In this document: positions 26,802 to 34,943 of the stretch, piece by piece
Layout: each line of letters starts with the position of its first letter
Numbering within the stretch: position 1 is the stretch's first letter
Source: Chitinophagaceae bacterium
Lineage (GTDB): Bacteria; Bacteroidota; Bacteroidia; Chitinophagales; Chitinophagaceae
Direction of reading: 5' to 3'
Assembly (NCBI GenBank): GCA_014879545.1
Contig: JACSRV010000100.1
Coordinates: 1 to 56,086 of the forward strand
DNA length: 56,086 nt
The notes under the pieces: model-generated
Database searches by the model: none
What the model was told of the DNA's origin: nothing
Seen by the model: the letters and a program-made list of their open reading frames with translations, nothing else
Program-made: the position numbers and the translations under genes

Positions 26802-28625
26802 TCACAACTGTGTGCGCATCTCGGCCAGTCGGTGGCGGGCTACCTGCACAAATGTGCTGCCCGGATAGTCTATCACCAATTGTTCGTAATAGGTTTTTGC
26901 TTCCTGCGGTTGGTGCAGTTCTGTGTCATAGATCTCTGCCATCTTAAAGACAGCATCATCGCCCAGCACATCCTTGCCATGCTTGTTCACCACTTCCCTC
27001 AGGTAGGTAATGGCCGTGGGGAAGTCGCGGTGTTTTATGGCCAGTCGGGCATGCATCATCACTATATCATCGGCCAGCGGATGTTTGGGCCATGCCTTGG
27101 CTATGCTGTCTATCAGCGCCGCGGCCTGTGTATCCTTGTTCTGGAACATCAGCAGTCCGGCGGTGGCAAACCGTTGCAGCGGCGCGGTATTGCTGTCTTC
27201 CACATTCTCGGTTATCAGCACCGACAGGTCTATCGCGTCATTGGCTATCAGGTTCGATGTGCCCGACTTCAGTATGCCCAGCAGCTTCTGTGCCAGATCG
27301 AAGTCGCCGCGATAAAACGCCAGCCGCGCATTGCGGAAGCGGGCATCCTCGGCTGCTACGTCCTGCTTGTAGTCTTTTTCCACCTGACTATACGTGAGCG
27401 ATGCGTCCCATATCTTGCCGTCCAGCAAGTAGTAGTCGCCCAGTTGCAGTTTGAAGACAGACATCATGTTGCGGCGGGTATCCGGCTCGGCCACACTGCG
27501 CTTCAATGCCTCTATGGCTTTTTTCACATTATGTCCATACAGTGCCAGCAGCTTCGCGTAGTCCGATGCCGTCTTCATCGTGTAGTGCTTCGGATAGTCG
27601 GTCAGGAAGGTATCATACATGGCCGTCAGTGCGGCAACATCCTCGGCCGTGCGTGCCTCGTTCAGCTCCAGGCGGTTCAGTGCCGCAGCCAACTTCTCGC
27701 TGCGTGCCATTATGAAATAAGGCGCCTCGGTGCCCTTGGCAATGATGCCGTCGAACGCGCGTGTAGCAATATCAAACTGGCGGGCGGCAATAGCGGTGCG
27801 TGCAAAATCCATCACCCTGCGGCCTCCCTCCTGGTTACGTTCGTCTATGGCCTCTATCTGCATCAGCGCGCCATCCCAGTCGTCTTTCTGTGTATATACC
27901 CAGGTCAGTATCTCGCCATAGTAGCTGTTGGATGGCTCCTTGTTGATCTTCGCCACAATGGCTTTCTGCACCTGCTGCAGCTTTTTTTGGTCGGTGCCCA
28001 CTATCTCCAGCAGCATTTCCTTGGCCTGGTCGGCGGTCATAAACACACTGGGACCACCACGCAGCAACGACTCCACTGTCTTTTCCATGTTGCCGGTCTT
28101 GGCATACAGCATGGCCAGCGGCCTGCCATACATCGGCGGATTGCCCAGCAACTGCAACGCCCGCTCGTAGGTGAGAATGGCGTAATCATCGCGGCCTATG
28201 TCAGTGAACATCTTCGCTATGTTACCCGTGAAGATATCATCACCATTCAGCATATTGATGACGCTGTCATACTGCACTTTCGACTTTTCGGGTTTGCCCG
28301 CCTTGTCATATACCTGCCCCAGTTCCAGGTTCATCTCCGGACTGCGAATACCCCTCGGGTACATGGCGGCCTTCTTTTCCACCAGCTTTTCGGCCTGTTT
28401 GAATTTACTTGCCTCCAGCAGCGTATTCAGGTAGTCGTGATATACCGAATCGGGTTTGGTCTTATACAACTCGGCAAAAATGCCGATGGCCTCATCATAT
28501 TTCTTTTCCGCGGCATAGCGGCGGGCCGTTTCAGCGTCCTGCTGCGCCCACGCACTGCCGCCCGAAAGCAGCAGCACCCACACACATATCCCTATCCATT
28601 TTGCTATGTTTCCCCTGGTTGTCAT
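26802..28625 (-). CDS. Exported TPR-repeat protein
   Basis: A 607-residue periplasmic protein. The signal peptide (WIGICVWVLLLSGGSAWA) precedes about twelve TPR-like helical hairpins, for example ARRYAAEKKYDEAIGIFAELYKTKPD and GRPLAMLYAKTGNMEKTVESLL. The final repeats (EAKTYYEQLVIDYPGSTFVQVARHRL) resemble YbgF/BamD-type repeats. Likely a scaffold for envelope complexes. A TACATTTG box lies 10 nt before the ATG. The gene ends 24 nt before the CarboxypepD_reg-like gene, suggesting an operon. Confidence 0.9.
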   Translation of the reverse strand: MTTRGNIAKWIGICVWVLLLSGGSAWAQQDAETARRYAAEKKYDEAIGIFAELYKTKPDSVYHDYLNTLLEASKFKQAEKLVEKKAAMYPRGIRSPEMNLELGQVYDKAGKPEKSKVQYDSVINMLNGDDIFTGNIAKMFTDIGRDDYAILTYERALQLLGNPPMYGRPLAMLYAKTGNMEKTVESLLRGGPSVFMTADQAKEMLLEIVGTDQKKLQQVQKAIVAKINKEPSNSYYGEILTWVYTQKDDWDGALMQIEAIDERNQEGGRRVMDFARTAIAARQFDIATRAFDGIIAKGTEAPYFIMARSEKLAAALNRLELNEARTAEDVAALTAMYDTFLTDYPKHYTMKTASDYAKLLALYGHNVKKAIEALKRSVAEPDTRRNMMSVFKLQLGDYYLLDGKIWDASLTYSQVEKDYKQDVAAEDARFRNARLAFYRGDFDLAQKLLGILKSGTSNLIANDAIDLSVLITENVEDSNTAPLQRFATAGLLMFQNKDTQAAALIDSIAKAWPKHPLADDIVMMHARLAIKHRDFPTAITYLREVVNKHGKDVLGDDAVFKMAEIYDTELHQPQEAKTYYEQLVIDYPGSTFVQVARHRLAEMRTQL

Positions 28626-29178
28626 ACCTCGTTCTCAAATGTAGCATTTATTGCCATTGGTGTCTCTTAGCGAATTTATAAATATGGTCGCCCAACCGGC
28701 GGGGCTACCTCAAAAACTCCCGTTTTTAAAAAAGTTGTTGCGGGTAAAATATGCCAAACCAGCGCTGAAGATCAATGCCTTACACAACTCCCGCCGGTAC
28801 AAAAACTCTCAAAAAACTCCCACGCTATCAGCGGTGTACTGTATGCGGCCCCGGGCCACAAACGGCATACACCATGCCTGCGCGCGCTAAAGGTAACTCC
28901 ATGCCTCAAAACAGGCAATTCAAATATCTGTGATACTACGAAAAGTGCCATGTCATAAAAACGGCGGTTTGTCTGTTGTTCAGCCACCCCTATCCCCTCC
29001 CTGCCTACCGGTCAGGCAGGCTTCGCAGCAGGGGGAGTGGGAGAATGAGCGCGGTTGTGACCTGAAACATCCTGCCTTCGGCAGGCAAGGCGACCTGCGG
29101 CAGACGGGTCTATCTGCGGCAGGCAAGTTGCGCTAAAAATAATTGTCCGTTACTACGCCTTTGTGTAAATTTATATTT
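28626..29178. other. Gene-free stretch with GC-rich short inverted repeats
   Basis: No credible gene in about 550 bp. The left half (28680-28930) shows nothing I can name. The right half (28997-29130) has CCTGCCT...AGGCAGG (29000-29020), CCTGCCTTCGGCAGG (29071-29085), and two direct copies of CTGCGGCAG. This is the style of REP-like chromosomal repeats. It ends at the conserved 5' block of the NHL array. Confidence 0.6.
29000..29128. repeat. Cluster of CCTGCC/GGCAGG short inverted repeats
   Basis: Palindromes CCTGCCT-N7-AGGCAGG and CCTGCC-TTC-GGCAGG, followed by CTGCGGCAG twice. The core CTGCC/GGCAG is shared by all. The cluster is intergenic, next to the tandem NHL genes. Possibly a REP-type element; no transposase is present nearby. 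Confidence 0.6.
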
Positions 29179-29250
29179 GTGCGCATCCTTCAAAAACTCT
29201 ACCTCACTATTTTGCCGGCCATATTTGCCGTCATGGCGCATGCACAAGTG
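29127..29250 (+). repeat. Shared 5' block, copy 1 (promoter plus signal-peptide cassette)
   Basis: From TTGCGCTAAAAATAATTG to the end of the signal-peptide codons this block closely matches 36057-36180. The strongest match is 29161-29190, TTTATATTTGTGCGCATCC. The genes it leads are otherwise unrelated (NHL propeller versus another T9SS protein). Confidence 0.8.
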
Positions 29251-30522
29251 AATATTATTACCACAATTGCAGGGAAGACTCCTTATGGGTTTAGTGGCGA
29301 TGGCGGACCGGCAACTAATGCACAGTTGAAAGCGCCATATAGGATTTGCCCAGACCAATTAGGGAATATACATATTGCTGACGCATTAAATCATAGAATA
29401 CGGTCAGTATCAGCATCCGGTGTTATCGCAACTACTGTGGGCAAAGGCTCTGCGGGGTTCTCTGGTGATGGTGGTGATGCGATAAGCGCTGAAATAGAAG
29501 TTCCTCAAGGAGTATTTGTTGACAAAAACAATAATCTGCTCATTTGCGATGGAGTAAATAACAGGATACGGAAAGTCGATTTGTCAACTGGCATAATCAG
29601 CACAATAGTTGGCACTGGCATTGGAGGAAACGGGGGAGATGGAGGAGCGGCAACGAGTGCGGAGTTAAACGGACCCGTTGGCATATGTACGGATAAGGAT
29701 GGAAATATTTTTATTGCTGATTGGAGAAATAAGAAAGTGAGAGTAGTGAAATCTCTAACGAATGAAATCACAACTTTTGCCGGAACAGGTGGTGGTGGTT
29801 TCTCGGGAGATGGTGGGCCAGCTAATAACGCTACAATCGATGGGCCAGAGCAAGTATTTGCTGACACAAATGGAAACATACTTATTGCAGACCAATACAA
29901 TCATCGCATCAGAAAGGTCGATCGCGTTACTCAAATTATCACAACCATAGCAGGAAACGGAACCGCAGGATATTCAGGAGACGGAGGACTTGCGGTAAAT
30001 GCCAAACTGAATCAGCCGACTGGACTATTTGTAGATAAGCAAAACAATATTTACGTAGCAGAATATGGCAATGGAACTGTCCGAAAAATAGATGGATCAA
30101 CAGGCATCATAACAACCGTTGCCGGTACCGGTGTTACCGGATTCTCCGGCGATGGTGGGCCCGCAACTAATGCGAAACTATTTTGCAGTGATGTATTTGT
30201 AGATAGTTTTGGCAACCTCATCATAGCAGACTATGAGAATAACAGAATAAGGAAAGTTAGTAGCGGTGTTGCCGTGACAGATATAGATAAAGCGGTTGAG
30301 GCGAAGTTGTTTCCCAACCCTACAACCTGTATGTTTTCGGTGCAGGTACCAGCTGGTCTTGCACTGCTTACTATTTACAATATCGGAGGGGTGGCCGTTC
30401 TCTCACAAACCATAACTACAGGCACTGCTGAGGTAGATCTTTCGGGTTTTCCATCCGGCATTTACCTGGTGTATGTGCGGAGTGGTGATAAGCTTTATGC
30501 AAATAAGGTATTGAAACAATGA
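29179..30522 (+). CDS. NHL-repeat beta-propeller with T9SS sorting domain, copy 1
   Basis: A secreted six-bladed NHL propeller, about 447 residues. Each blade of roughly 54 residues follows TTIAGxGxxGFSGDGGPATNAxL...GNIxIADxxNxRIRKV. The C-terminal sorting domain (KLFPNPTTCMFSVQVPAG to YANKVLKQ) targets the T9SS. The track start is a TTG; GTG at 29179 gives MRILQKLYLTILPAIFAVMAHAQ, a good signal peptide. However, that GTG overlaps the TATATTTG box at 29172-29179, so the true start is unsettled. Its FPNPTTC differs from FPNPTTG in copies 2 and 3. It overlaps copy 2 by 4 nt. Ligand or enzymatic role unknown. Confidence 0.85.
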   Translation: MRILQKLYLTILPAIFAVMAHAQVNIITTIAGKTPYGFSGDGGPATNAQLKAPYRICPDQLGNIHIADALNHRIRSVSASGVIATTVGKGSAGFSGDGGDAISAEIEVPQGVFVDKNNNLLICDGVNNRIRKVDLSTGIISTIVGTGIGGNGGDGGAATSAELNGPVGICTDKDGNIFIADWRNKKVRVVKSLTNEITTFAGTGGGGFSGDGGPANNATIDGPEQVFADTNGNILIADQYNHRIRKVDRVTQIITTIAGNGTAGYSGDGGLAVNAKLNQPTGLFVDKQNNIYVAEYGNGTVRKIDGSTGIITTVAGTGVTGFSGDGGPATNAKLFCSDVFVDSFGNLIIADYENNRIRKVSSGVAVTDIDKAVEAKLFPNPTTCMFSVQVPAGLALLTIYNIGGVAVLSQTITTGTAEVDLSGFPSGIYLVYVRSGDKLYANKVLKQ

Positions 30523-31850
30523 TAAGGACTATCCTGATATTGATATTTTCCTGTACCTGCTTCATAAGCCAGGCACAGGTGAATATTATTACGACCATAG
30601 CGGGAAATGGAAATGCTGCATATAGTGGTGATGGAGGACCGGCAACGAGTGCGGAGTTTAACAGGCCGAGTGCGGTGTGTTTCGACAAGTTCGACAATGC
30701 TTATGTGACCGATGCTTTTAATCATAGGGTCAGGAAGATAACCTTAACAACAGGTATAGTGACGACATATGCAGGCAACGGAGTTGCCTCATTTTCGGGA
30801 GATGGAGGAAATGCAATAGATGCAGAATTTTATGTTCCTCAAGGTGTTCTAGTTGATGATGACGGCAATGTATATATCTCAGATGGCGGTAACTATAGAA
30901 TTCGTAAAGTGAATGTTGCAACAAATATAGTAACTACGATTGCGGGAAATGGTTTTTCGGGACTCGCAGGTGACGGCGGTATCGCGATAAATGCTGAACT
31001 GGGGCAACCTATTGGACTTGCAATTAAAAACAACGAGTTGCTAATTGGCGACTACGATAATGGAGTTGTCAGGAAATTGAACCTAACAACGGGCGTTATT
31101 ACTAGAGTGGCAGGAAATGGCATTCCCGGATATTCGGGAGATGGTGGTGCTGCAGTATTGGCACAGCTAAATGGTGTGTCAGATATCTTCGTTGATCAAT
31201 CCGGGAACATATTAGTAGTGGAGCAGTGGAATGGTGTAGTGAGAAAAATAGACGCCGCAAATGGTGCTATCACAACCGTCGTAGGTAAAGGGACTTTGGG
31301 GTATTCGGGCGATGGCGGTGCTGCCATCAACGCGGAACTAAATGAACCTACAGGAATTTTTGTAGATAAGCACAATAATCTATACATATCCGACTACCGC
31401 AATGGTGCCATAAGAAAAGTAGATGCAGCAACAGGTATTATTACTACGTTGGCAGGTGGTATTTCTGGATATGGAGGCGACGGTGGCCCGGCTACTAACG
31501 CAAAACTAAAATGTACTGATGTTTGGGTAGATGACAATGGGAATATTTATATAGCAGACTATGTAAACAACAGAATAAGAAAAGTCAGCAGCGGTGTAGC
31601 TGTAACTGATGTAGACAAAGGTGTTGAGGCGAAGTTGTTTCCAAATCCTACTACCGGTGTGTTTTCGGTGAAGGTACCGGCAGGTATTTCGTTGCTTACT
31701 ATTTACAATATAGGAGGCGTGGAGGTTCTCTCTCAAACGATAACGACCGGAACGGCTGAAGTAGATCTCTCAAGTTTTCCTTCCGGCATCTACCTGGTGT
31801 ATGTGCGGAGTGGCGATAAGCTTTATGTGAATAAGGTGATGAAGAATTGA
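30519..31850 (+). CDS. NHL-repeat beta-propeller with T9SS sorting domain, copy 2
   Basis: 443 residues; the ATG at 30519 overlaps the previous stop (ATGA). Signal peptide MIRTILILIFSCTCFISQAQ, nearly identical to that of copy 4 but different from copies 1 and 3. Six NHL blades follow, then a sorting domain (KLFPNPTTGVFSVKVPAG to YVNKVMKN). The central blades are the most divergent of the four copies (for example NNELLIGDYDNGVVRKLN). Probably one translationally coupled operon with the other copies, acting at the cell surface. Confidence 0.92.
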   Translation: MIRTILILIFSCTCFISQAQVNIITTIAGNGNAAYSGDGGPATSAEFNRPSAVCFDKFDNAYVTDAFNHRVRKITLTTGIVTTYAGNGVASFSGDGGNAIDAEFYVPQGVLVDDDGNVYISDGGNYRIRKVNVATNIVTTIAGNGFSGLAGDGGIAINAELGQPIGLAIKNNELLIGDYDNGVVRKLNLTTGVITRVAGNGIPGYSGDGGAAVLAQLNGVSDIFVDQSGNILVVEQWNGVVRKIDAANGAITTVVGKGTLGYSGDGGAAINAELNEPTGIFVDKHNNLYISDYRNGAIRKVDAATGIITTLAGGISGYGGDGGPATNAKLKCTDVWVDDNGNIYIADYVNNRIRKVSSGVAVTDVDKGVEAKLFPNPTTGVFSVKVPAGISLLTIYNIGGVEVLSQTITTGTAEVDLSSFPSGIYLVYVRSGDKLYVNKVMKN

Positions 31851-32149
31851 GGGTAAGCGAACAAAGACCAACTATTAAACCAACTACTACAGATTGGCAG
31901 GGACAAATTTATTCTTTGTACCCCAATCCTAACGATGGTAATCTGACTCTGGTGCAGTTGATCCAAGATACATCAGTTATTTCAATCGACATTTCAGATG
32001 TTTTGGGAAGAAGTGTACTTAAGGAACAAGTAGTATTCAGAGAAAAAAGTCATGATTTACATCTTGAAAATATTACTGCCGGACTGTATGTGGTCAGTAC
32101 AATAGACTCAAAAGGCAGGACGTTTATCTTTAAATTTGTAAAACAATGA
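31847..32149 (+). pseudogene. Orphan T9SS sorting-domain remnant
   Basis: 100 residues starting at a TTG that overlaps the stop of copy 2 by 4 nt and ending with a 4-nt overlap into copy 3. The content is one T9SS type-A sorting domain (SLYPNPNDGNLTLVQL, GLYVVSTIDSKGRTFIFKFVKQ) with no signal peptide and no passenger. It differs in sequence from the sorting domains of the neighbours, so it is probably the 3' end of a gene whose propeller was deleted. Without a signal peptide it should not reach the T9SS. It could still be translated because the overlaps are kept. Confidence 0.65.
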
Positions 32150-33483
32150 TTAGATGTATTTTATTAGTAATTTTCACTTGCTCTTGCATATTCGCGCAGG
32201 CGCAGGTGAATATTATTACCACAATTGCCGGAAAATCTATTTATGGGTTTAGTGGCGATGGAGGACCTGCAACTGATGCACAGTTAAAAGCCCCTTACAA
32301 GATATGTACCGATCAGGCAGGGGATATTTACATCGCAGACGCCTACAATCATAGAATTAGAAGAATCATCTGTGCAACAGGTACTATTACAACCATTGCG
32401 GGTAATGGTGTTGGAGGTTTTTCTGGCGATGGAGGACCTGCAACAAACGCCCAGTTTGCAGTCCCTCAAGCAGTGACAATAGACGCTCAAAATAATATAT
32501 ATATATGTGACGGTCTTAACCACAGAGTTAGGAAAATATTTGCTGCAACTGGTATAGTGATAACCATTGCAGGCACAGGCATTGGCGGAGGTAATGGAGA
32601 CGGAGGTCCAGCGACAAATGCAGAATTAAATCAGCCTGGTGGAGTTTTTGTTGATAAAAACGGAGATGTTTACATCGCAGACTGGGGGAACAATAAAGTA
32701 AGGAAGATTACATATTCTACCGGAATAATTAAAACAATTGCAGGTACGGGAGTTGGTGGATATTCTGGTGACGGAGGAATTGCTACGAACGCAAAAATAT
32801 CGAGACCAGTAGATGTTTTCTGTGACACTTCCGGCAATATTTTGATTGCAGAGTTGGATAATAATTTGATAAGAAAAGTCAATTTTATCACAAATATTAT
32901 CACCACAATTTCCGGCGATGGATCTGTAGGTTACTCTGGCGACGGAGGACTTGCGATAAATGCTAAACTGAATCAACCGACAGGGCTATTTGTAGACAAG
33001 CAAAACAATATTTACGTTGCGGAATATGGCAATGGAACTGTCCGAAGAATAGATGGATCAACAGGCATCATAACAACCGTTGCCGGGACAGGCGTTACCG
33101 GTTTTTCCGGAGATGGTGGGCCTGCTACTAATGCAAAACTATTTTGCAGTGACGTATTTGTAGATAGTTATGGCAATCTGATCATAGCAGATTATGAGAA
33201 TAACAGAATCAGAAAAGTGAGTAGCGGTGTAGCTGTAACTGATGTAGATAAAGGTGTTGAGGCGAAGTTGTTTCCAAATCCTACAACCGGTGTATTTTCT
33301 GTGCAGGTTCCTGTCGGCATTTCGCTGCTTACTATTTACAATATCGGAGGAGTGGCCGTTCTATCACAAACCATTACGACCGGAACGGCTGAAGTAGATC
33401 TTTCGGGTTTTCCTTCCGGCATCTACCTGGTGTATGTACGGAGTGGTGATAAGCTCTACGTGAATAAGGTGATGAAACAATGA
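32146..33483 (+). CDS. NHL-repeat beta-propeller with T9SS sorting domain, copy 3
   Basis: 445 residues; ATG at 32146 in a 4-nt overlap with the orphan sorting domain. Signal peptide MIRCILLVIFTCSCIFAQAQ, distinct from copies 2 and 4. Six NHL blades; the last two blades and sorting domain (GSTGIITTVAGTGVTGFSGD to YVNKVMKQ) are nearly identical at DNA level to copies 1 and 4, a sign of recent duplication or gene conversion. Secreted or surface-bound via T9SS. Confidence 0.92.
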   Translation: MIRCILLVIFTCSCIFAQAQVNIITTIAGKSIYGFSGDGGPATDAQLKAPYKICTDQAGDIYIADAYNHRIRRIICATGTITTIAGNGVGGFSGDGGPATNAQFAVPQAVTIDAQNNIYICDGLNHRVRKIFAATGIVITIAGTGIGGGNGDGGPATNAELNQPGGVFVDKNGDVYIADWGNNKVRKITYSTGIIKTIAGTGVGGYSGDGGIATNAKISRPVDVFCDTSGNILIAELDNNLIRKVNFITNIITTISGDGSVGYSGDGGLAINAKLNQPTGLFVDKQNNIYVAEYGNGTVRRIDGSTGIITTVAGTGVTGFSGDGGPATNAKLFCSDVFVDSYGNLIIADYENNRIRKVSSGVAVTDVDKGVEAKLFPNPTTGVFSVQVPVGISLLTIYNIGGVAVLSQTITTGTAEVDLSGFPSGIYLVYVRSGDKLYVNKVMKQ

Positions 33484-34817
33484 TAAGGACTATCCTGATA
33501 TTGATATTTTCCTGTTCCTGCTTTTTAAGCCAGGCACAGGTGAATATTATTACAACGATTGCGGGAAAAGACACCTATGGGTTTAGTGGCGACGGAGGCC
33601 CGGCAACTAATGCAAAACTGAAAGCACCTTACAGAATTTGTCTTGATAAAGGTGACAATATATTTATTGCTGATGCACTTAATCACAGAATACGCAGAAT
33701 TTCAAAAGCTGACGGATATATTTCCACGATTGTTGGCACTGGTTCTCCTGGTTTCAATGGTGACGGTGGGACAGCCACTGATGCAAAGCTGGAAGTTCCA
33801 CAGGGGATATTCATCGATGATAATGGCAATTTGTTTATTTGCGATGCAATAAGCGAGCGAATTAGAAAGGTTGAATTGTCTACCGGTATCATTACTTCAA
33901 TTGCAGGAACCGGTTCAATTGGAAACGGTGGCGACGGTGGGGCGGCGACCAATGCCGAATTTTACTATCCTGTGGGTTTGTTCGTAAATAAGACAGGAGA
34001 GATCTTTATTGCAGACTGGGGCAACAAAAAGATAAGAGTCATAAATCCCACTTCAGGCGTCATAACTACATTCGCGGGAACAGGGACTGGGGGGTATTCG
34101 GGTGATGGAGGTCCCGCAATTAATGCAACACTAGATGCACCGTTAGATGTGTATGCGGACACCAATGGCAATATATTGGTTTCAGAACAATATAATCATA
34201 GAGTAAGGAAGGTAGACGCGGTCACAGGTATTATCACAACGATTGCCGGGAATGGAACTGCGGGATATTCGGGTGACGGTGGTTTGGCAATAAACGCTAA
34301 ACTAAACGAACCAGATGGTCTTTTTGTTGACAAGCACAACAACGTATTTATTACGGATTATTACAACGGATCGATACGAAAAATAGATGGATCAACTGGC
34401 ATCATAACCACCGTTGCCGGAACGGGCGTAACGGGATTCTCGGGTGATGGTGGGCCTGCTACTAATGCGAAACTATTTTGTAGTGATGTATTTGTAGATA
34501 GTTATGGAAATCTGATCATAGCAGATTATGAGAATAACAGAATAAGAAAAGTGAGTAGCGGTGTAGCTGTGACTGATATAGATAAGTCTGTTGAGGCGAA
34601 GTTGTTTTCCAATCCTACTACCGGTGTGTTTTCGGTGCAGGTACCAGCTGGTATTTCGTTGCTTACTATTTACAATATTGGAGGTGTGGCCGTTCTCTCT
34701 CAAACCATTACTACCGGAACGGCTGAAGTAGACCTTTCGGGTTTCCCTTCCGGCATCTACCTGGTGTATGTGCGGAGTGGTGATAAGTTGTATGTGAATA
34801 AGGTGGTGAAGCAATGA
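33480..34817 (+). CDS. NHL-repeat beta-propeller with T9SS sorting domain, copy 4
   Basis: 445 residues; ATG at 33480 overlaps the previous stop. Signal peptide MIRTILILIFSCSCFLSQAQ, close to copy 2 at DNA level, while blades 1-3 look more like copy 1 (YGFSGDGGPATNAKLKAPYRIC). The sorting domain begins KLFSNPTTG, with Ser in place of the conserved Pro of FPNP, which may weaken sorting. It is the last gene of the array; the fic-2 operator region follows. Confidence 0.92.
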   Translation: MIRTILILIFSCSCFLSQAQVNIITTIAGKDTYGFSGDGGPATNAKLKAPYRICLDKGDNIFIADALNHRIRRISKADGYISTIVGTGSPGFNGDGGTATDAKLEVPQGIFIDDNGNLFICDAISERIRKVELSTGIITSIAGTGSIGNGGDGGAATNAEFYYPVGLFVNKTGEIFIADWGNKKIRVINPTSGVITTFAGTGTGGYSGDGGPAINATLDAPLDVYADTNGNILVSEQYNHRVRKVDAVTGIITTIAGNGTAGYSGDGGLAINAKLNEPDGLFVDKHNNVFITDYYNGSIRKIDGSTGIITTVAGTGVTGFSGDGGPATNAKLFCSDVFVDSYGNLIIADYENNRIRKVSSGVAVTDIDKSVEAKLFSNPTTGVFSVQVPAGISLLTIYNIGGVAVLSQTITTGTAEVDLSGFPSGIYLVYVRSGDKLYVNKVVKQ

Positions 34818-34867
34818 GCACCCTAAATTCGTTTTAATTCCCCCTTTTGCGGCGATTACCACCCAAA

Positions 34868-34890
34868 TTCACCGCACAATGTGCGGTGAA
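34868..34890. promoter_or_regulatory. Perfect palindrome upstream of fic-2
   Basis: TTCACCGCACA (34868-34878), one central A, TGTGCGGTGAA (34880-34890): an exact 11-bp inverted repeat. A half-site TGCGGTGAA follows at 34901-34909 and a weaker one (TGCGGCGA) precedes it near 34848. Centre is 53 bp from the second palindrome, about five helical turns. Predicted operator. Confidence 0.82.
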
Positions 34891-34920
34891 AAGACGCGCA
34901 TGCGGTGAATAATCCGTATA

Positions 34921-34943
34921 TTCGCCGCACAATCTGCGGAGAA
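34921..34943. promoter_or_regulatory. Second palindrome overlapping the fic-2 start codon
   Basis: TTCGCCGCACA-A-TCTGCGGAGAA, the same layout as the upstream copy with two mismatched pairs. Its last base is the A of the fic-2 ATG, so binding would block initiation directly. Confidence 0.75.

Noticed and set aside
25863-28670. 935-residue plus-strand ORF
   Set aside because: It is the antisense of the TPR and CarboxypepD_reg-like genes; its composition (His/Gln/Cys-rich, no domain pattern) is that of a shadow frame.
29179-34817. CRISPR-like reading of the regularly spaced repeats
   Set aside because: The repeats are protein-coding NHL blades, about 160 bp apart and divergent, with open frames throughout.
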